DNA of 54,535 bases. Source: an uncultured Myxococcales bacterium. Its GTDB lineage: Bacteria > Myxococcota_A > UBA9042. The notes below the pieces were generated by a model that was not told the DNA's origin, did not search any database, and saw nothing but the letters and a program-made list of their open reading frames with translations. Below, piece after piece: positions 52,311-54,535 of this stretch; positions within the stretch are counted from its first letter, which is position 1, and each line of letters opens with the position of its first letter. Where the stretch lies: contig CAINLT010000157.1 in NCBI GenBank assembly GCA_903850505.1, positions 1 through 54,535 on the forward strand, given 5' to 3'. Made by a program: the position numbers and the translations under genes.

Positions 52311-53257
52311 TGCAAGTGCGGCAGGCGGGCGAGTTCGCCGTCATCCAGCAACTCCGCGGCATTTTTGACACGAAGCGCACCGACCTGCTCGTGGCCAATG
52401 GCGATGACGCGGCGGTCTGGCAGCCCGATGGCCCGGTCGTCGCGACGATCGATTCGGTCGTCGCTGGCGTGGATTGGCTTGAGGATCGCACGCCGGCTGC
52501 GGCCATTGGCCACCGCGCGGCGGCGGTCAACCTGAGCGATCTGGCGGCGATGGGCGCCCATCCGCGCTTGCTGCTGCTGGCGCTGGAGCTGCCGGGGGAG
52601 ACGGACCTCGCCGATCTTTTGACTGCCGCGCGTGGCCTCAAGGCGCTTGCCGACAAGCACGATGCGGTGGTGGTGGGCGGCGATCTGGGCTTTTCGCCCG
52701 GTCCTGCGCGCTGGACCGTGACGGCGCTGGGCACGCTGCAGGGCCCGCCGATGCGCCGCGATGGCGTGCAGCCCGGCGATGTGATCTGGCTGATGGGCGC
52801 GGTCGGGCAGGCGGCGCTCGGTTTGGCGGCGCTCCAGTGGGGCGACGACCAGCCGGCGCTTGTGGCCGCGCATCTCTGGCCGCAGCCGCTGGTGCAGGCG
52901 GGCTTGCGGTTGCGCGATGCGGGCGTGCGCGCGGCGATCGACGTTTCCGACGGCCTCGGTCTGGATGCCCAGCGGTTGGCTCAGGCGAGCGGCGTGGATC
53001 TGCATCTCGATCTCCCGCGGCCAGTTTGGGTCACGCCAGAGATTGAACGCTGGCTCATCGCCCGCGGTTTGGATTGGCGCGAGGCGTGCGCGGGCGGCGG
53101 CGATGACTATGCGCTGCTGTGTTCAGCGTCGGTAGCTCTGGATCTGCGCCATCTCGGCGCGCAGCCGATCGGCGAGGCGCGCGCGGGCTCGGGGCGGGTG
53201 CACCTGCGAATTGGCGGAATTGCGCAGGCCGTCCAAGGGTTTCGTCACGGCGATTGA
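52310..53257 (+). CDS. thiL: Thiamine-monophosphate kinase
   Basis: 315 residues from the ATG overlapping the dnaJ stop. It phosphorylates thiamine monophosphate to the diphosphate. Motifs: NGDDAAVWQPDG, TIDSVVAGVDWLED, AAVNLSDLAAMGAHP, VVGGDLGFS, AAIDVSDGLGLDAQRL and GGGDDYALLCS, which hold the Mg-ATP-binding acidic residues of the AIR-synthase-like fold. Length is standard. No other thiamine gene is in view. Confidence 0.95.
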   Translation: MQVRQAGEFAVIQQLRGIFDTKRTDLLVANGDDAAVWQPDGPVVATIDSVVAGVDWLEDRTPAAAIGHRAAAVNLSDLAAMGAHPRLLLLALELPGETDLADLLTAARGLKALADKHDAVVVGGDLGFSPGPARWTVTALGTLQGPPMRRDGVQPGDVIWLMGAVGQAALGLAALQWGDDQPALVAAHLWPQPLVQAGLRLRDAGVRAAIDVSDGLGLDAQRLAQASGVDLHLDLPRPVWVTPEIERWLIARGLDWREACAGGGDDYALLCSASVALDLRHLGAQPIGEARAGSGRVHLRIGGIAQAVQGFRHGD

Positions 53258-53326
53258 AAGCATAAGTGGCGTTGCTGCCGGAATGTCCTAGTCTGGGGCT
53301 GCGGTTGGAGCCGCTCAAGGTTGACC

Positions 53327-54475
53327 ATGGTCAGCGAACTCATCAGCCAGCGCAGCTGGGCCACCGAGGCCGGGACGCAGCGCTTCATGCGCCGCCATTC
53401 CTATGGCAAGGCTGACGACGCGTACACCGACATTTTCCGCATGCGCCTCAGCTCCATCGGCGTGGGCACTTACTTGGGTGCGGCGACCGATGAAGTCGAC
53501 GCGGGCTATGAAGCGGCAATCATCGACGCAGTCCGCCGCGGCATCAACGTCATTGACACCGCGGGCAACTATCGCTGCCAGCGCGGGGAACGCGTTGTTG
53601 GCCGCGCGCTGAAATCGCTCACCGAGTCCGGGGAAGTCTGGCGCAGCGAGCTGTTTGTCGCCAGCAAGGCCGGCTTTGTGCCCTTTGACGGCGAGCCGCC
53701 TGCCGACAAGGCCGGCTGGATGCGCGACTGCACCGTGAGCCGCGGCTTGGCGACGGAAGCCGATCTGGTCGGCGGGTGCCACTGCATGACGCCCGCGTAC
53801 CTGCGCGAGGCGCTGGATCGCAGCCTGGAGAACCTGGGGCTCGAGACGCTGGACGTGCTGTTCCTGCACAATCCGGAGACGCAACTGCAGGTGCTGGATC
53901 GTCCGGAGTTCGAGGATCGCCTGCGGCTGGCGTTCGAGGCGCTCGAGGGGGCGGTCGCGGCCGGCAAGATCCGCGCCTACGGCCTGGCGACGTGGTCGGC
54001 GCTCCGGGCGCGCCCGGAAGAGCGGGACCACATTTCCCTGGCGCGGATGATGGAGCTGGCGAGCGAAGTGGCCGGTTTGCGTCACAACATGCGCGCGGTG
54101 CAGCTGCCGATCAATTTGGCGATGCCGGAAGCGCTGACGCGCGCCAACCAGCTGGTGCGCGGGCGGATGCTCTCGTCGCTGGACGCGGTCAAGGAGCTGG
54201 GGCTGATGGCGCTGGCGTCAGGGCCGCTGCTGCAGGGGCGGTTGGGCAAGCAATTGCCGAGCCACGTGCCGCCGTTGGAAGGCGCGACGACGCCCGCGGA
54301 GCACGCGCTGCAGTTCGCCCGTTCGCCGGCATCGGTGACGAGCGCGTTGGTGGGAATGGGTTCGGTTCGGCACGCGGCGGAGAACGCGCAGGTTCTGGCG
54401 CAGCACAAGGCGCCGGCGAGCTGGCTGGCGCTGGCGGCGGAAGCGCACCCGGGCGCGGGCGTCGCTGCGCACTGA
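53327..54475 (+). CDS. Aldo/keto reductase family protein
   Basis: 382 residues. It starts SELISQRSWATEAGTQRF after MV; a TTG at 53321 is also possible. TIM-barrel motifs: LSSIGVGTYLGAA, the catalytic Asp and Tyr in VIDTAGNYRCQRGERVVGRAL, the Lys in LFVASKAGFVP, and the His in DVLFLHNPE. Late segments (RAYGLATWSAL, LMALASGPLLQGRL) are typical. It is longer than the usual about 320 residues because of inserts around 110-160 (VSRGLATEADLVGGCHCMTP). Cytosolic; substrate unknown. A -10-like TAGTCT lies at 53290. Confidence 0.88.
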   Translation: MVSELISQRSWATEAGTQRFMRRHSYGKADDAYTDIFRMRLSSIGVGTYLGAATDEVDAGYEAAIIDAVRRGINVIDTAGNYRCQRGERVVGRALKSLTESGEVWRSELFVASKAGFVPFDGEPPADKAGWMRDCTVSRGLATEADLVGGCHCMTPAYLREALDRSLENLGLETLDVLFLHNPETQLQVLDRPEFEDRLRLAFEALEGAVAAGKIRAYGLATWSALRARPEERDHISLARMMELASEVAGLRHNMRAVQLPINLAMPEALTRANQLVRGRMLSSLDAVKELGLMALASGPLLQGRLGKQLPSHVPPLEGATTPAEHALQFARSPASVTSALVGMGSVRHAAENAQVLAQHKAPASWLALAAEAHPGAGVAAH

Positions 54476-54490
54476 TCGGCGGCGGAAGCG

Positions 54491-54535
54491 CTACGCCATC
54501 AGCTTGGCGACGAGCTCTTCCATGCCAGCCTTGGC
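54491..54535 (-). CDS. C-terminal end of a minus-strand protein (5' part outside window)
   Basis: The final 45 bases read AKAGMEELVAKLMA then TAG on the minus strand. The Leu/Lys-rich amphipathic ending is typical of a helical C-terminus. The identity cannot be told from 14 residues. It converges with the aldo/keto reductase gene, 15 bases apart. Confidence 0.5.
   Translation of the reverse strand, partial: AKAGMEELVAKLMA

Overview
The window is GC-rich (strong G/C bias at third codon positions, hence many long antisense open frames) and reads as chromosomal DNA of a Gram-negative bacterium. Ten large, modular, Cys-rich or beta-sandwich lipoproteins with MopE-type metal-binding repeats, EGF repeats, a DUF1565-like domain and PEGA modules, plus a myxobacterial-style polysaccharide export locus, point to Myxococcota or a related deltaproteobacterial lineage. 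This placement is inferred from gene content only. I see no tRNA, rRNA, CRISPR array, insertion sequence, integrase or prophage gene.

Layout. 1-3682 (minus): a truncated Cys-rich lipoprotein, a small ferredoxin-like-fold protein and ssb. 3865-9264 (plus): phoH, a 7TM-HD phosphohydrolase of the PgpH type, ybeY and a TIGR01777 epimerase; the first three are a conserved housekeeping block. 9400-12742: two lipoproteins. 12746-13882 (minus): a mono-heme c-type cytochrome lipoprotein and an outer-membrane beta-barrel behind a promoter whose spacer is a perfect Fur-like 7-1-7 palindrome. 14081-16029: panB, panC and a one-helix DUF5989 protein. 16139-18948: an 815-residue Cys-rich lipoprotein and a small secreted protein whose ribosome-binding site lies in a strong hairpin.

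19014-24547 (minus): a 1324-residue lipoprotein with about 15 EGF-like domains, the last split by an inserted beta-sandwich domain, translationally coupled to a POT-family peptide transporter. 24690-27015: lipoprotein, alpha/beta hydrolase and a pteridine-reductase-like SDR that lacks the catalytic Tyr, with overlapping ends. 27131-35032: PEGA protein, a lipoprotein with a probable TULIP/BPI-like lipid-binding half, a MopE-repeat lipoprotein and a CGDGxC-motif lipoprotein. 35160-39316: amidase (minus), then a hypothetical gene and hflK-hflC (plus). 39380-43648 (minus): another lipoprotein, then a run of small genes (hypothetical, DUF192, UPF0158-like, possible zinc-ribbon peptide).

43734-49160 (plus) is a compact polysaccharide-export locus: a promoter with a long structured leader, a secreted protein, an outer-membrane beta-barrel, a short OPX (Wza-like) lipoprotein and a Wzc-like tyrosine autokinase. 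The small OPX next to a beta-barrel matches the arrangement in which the barrel supplies the outer-membrane pore. 49338-54475 holds dnaK, dnaJ, thiL and an aldo/keto reductase; the last 45 bases carry the end of a minus-strand gene.

Two themes recur. First, the lipoproteins share a lipobox ending mostly in Ala-Cys-Gly/Ser followed by a low-complexity Asp/Thr/Ser/Ala tether and then disulfide-rich or beta-sandwich modules, which suggests a shared surface-display route. Second, intergenic regions repeatedly show TTGnnn-N17-TAnnnT promoters, so a sigma70-like consensus can be read directly.
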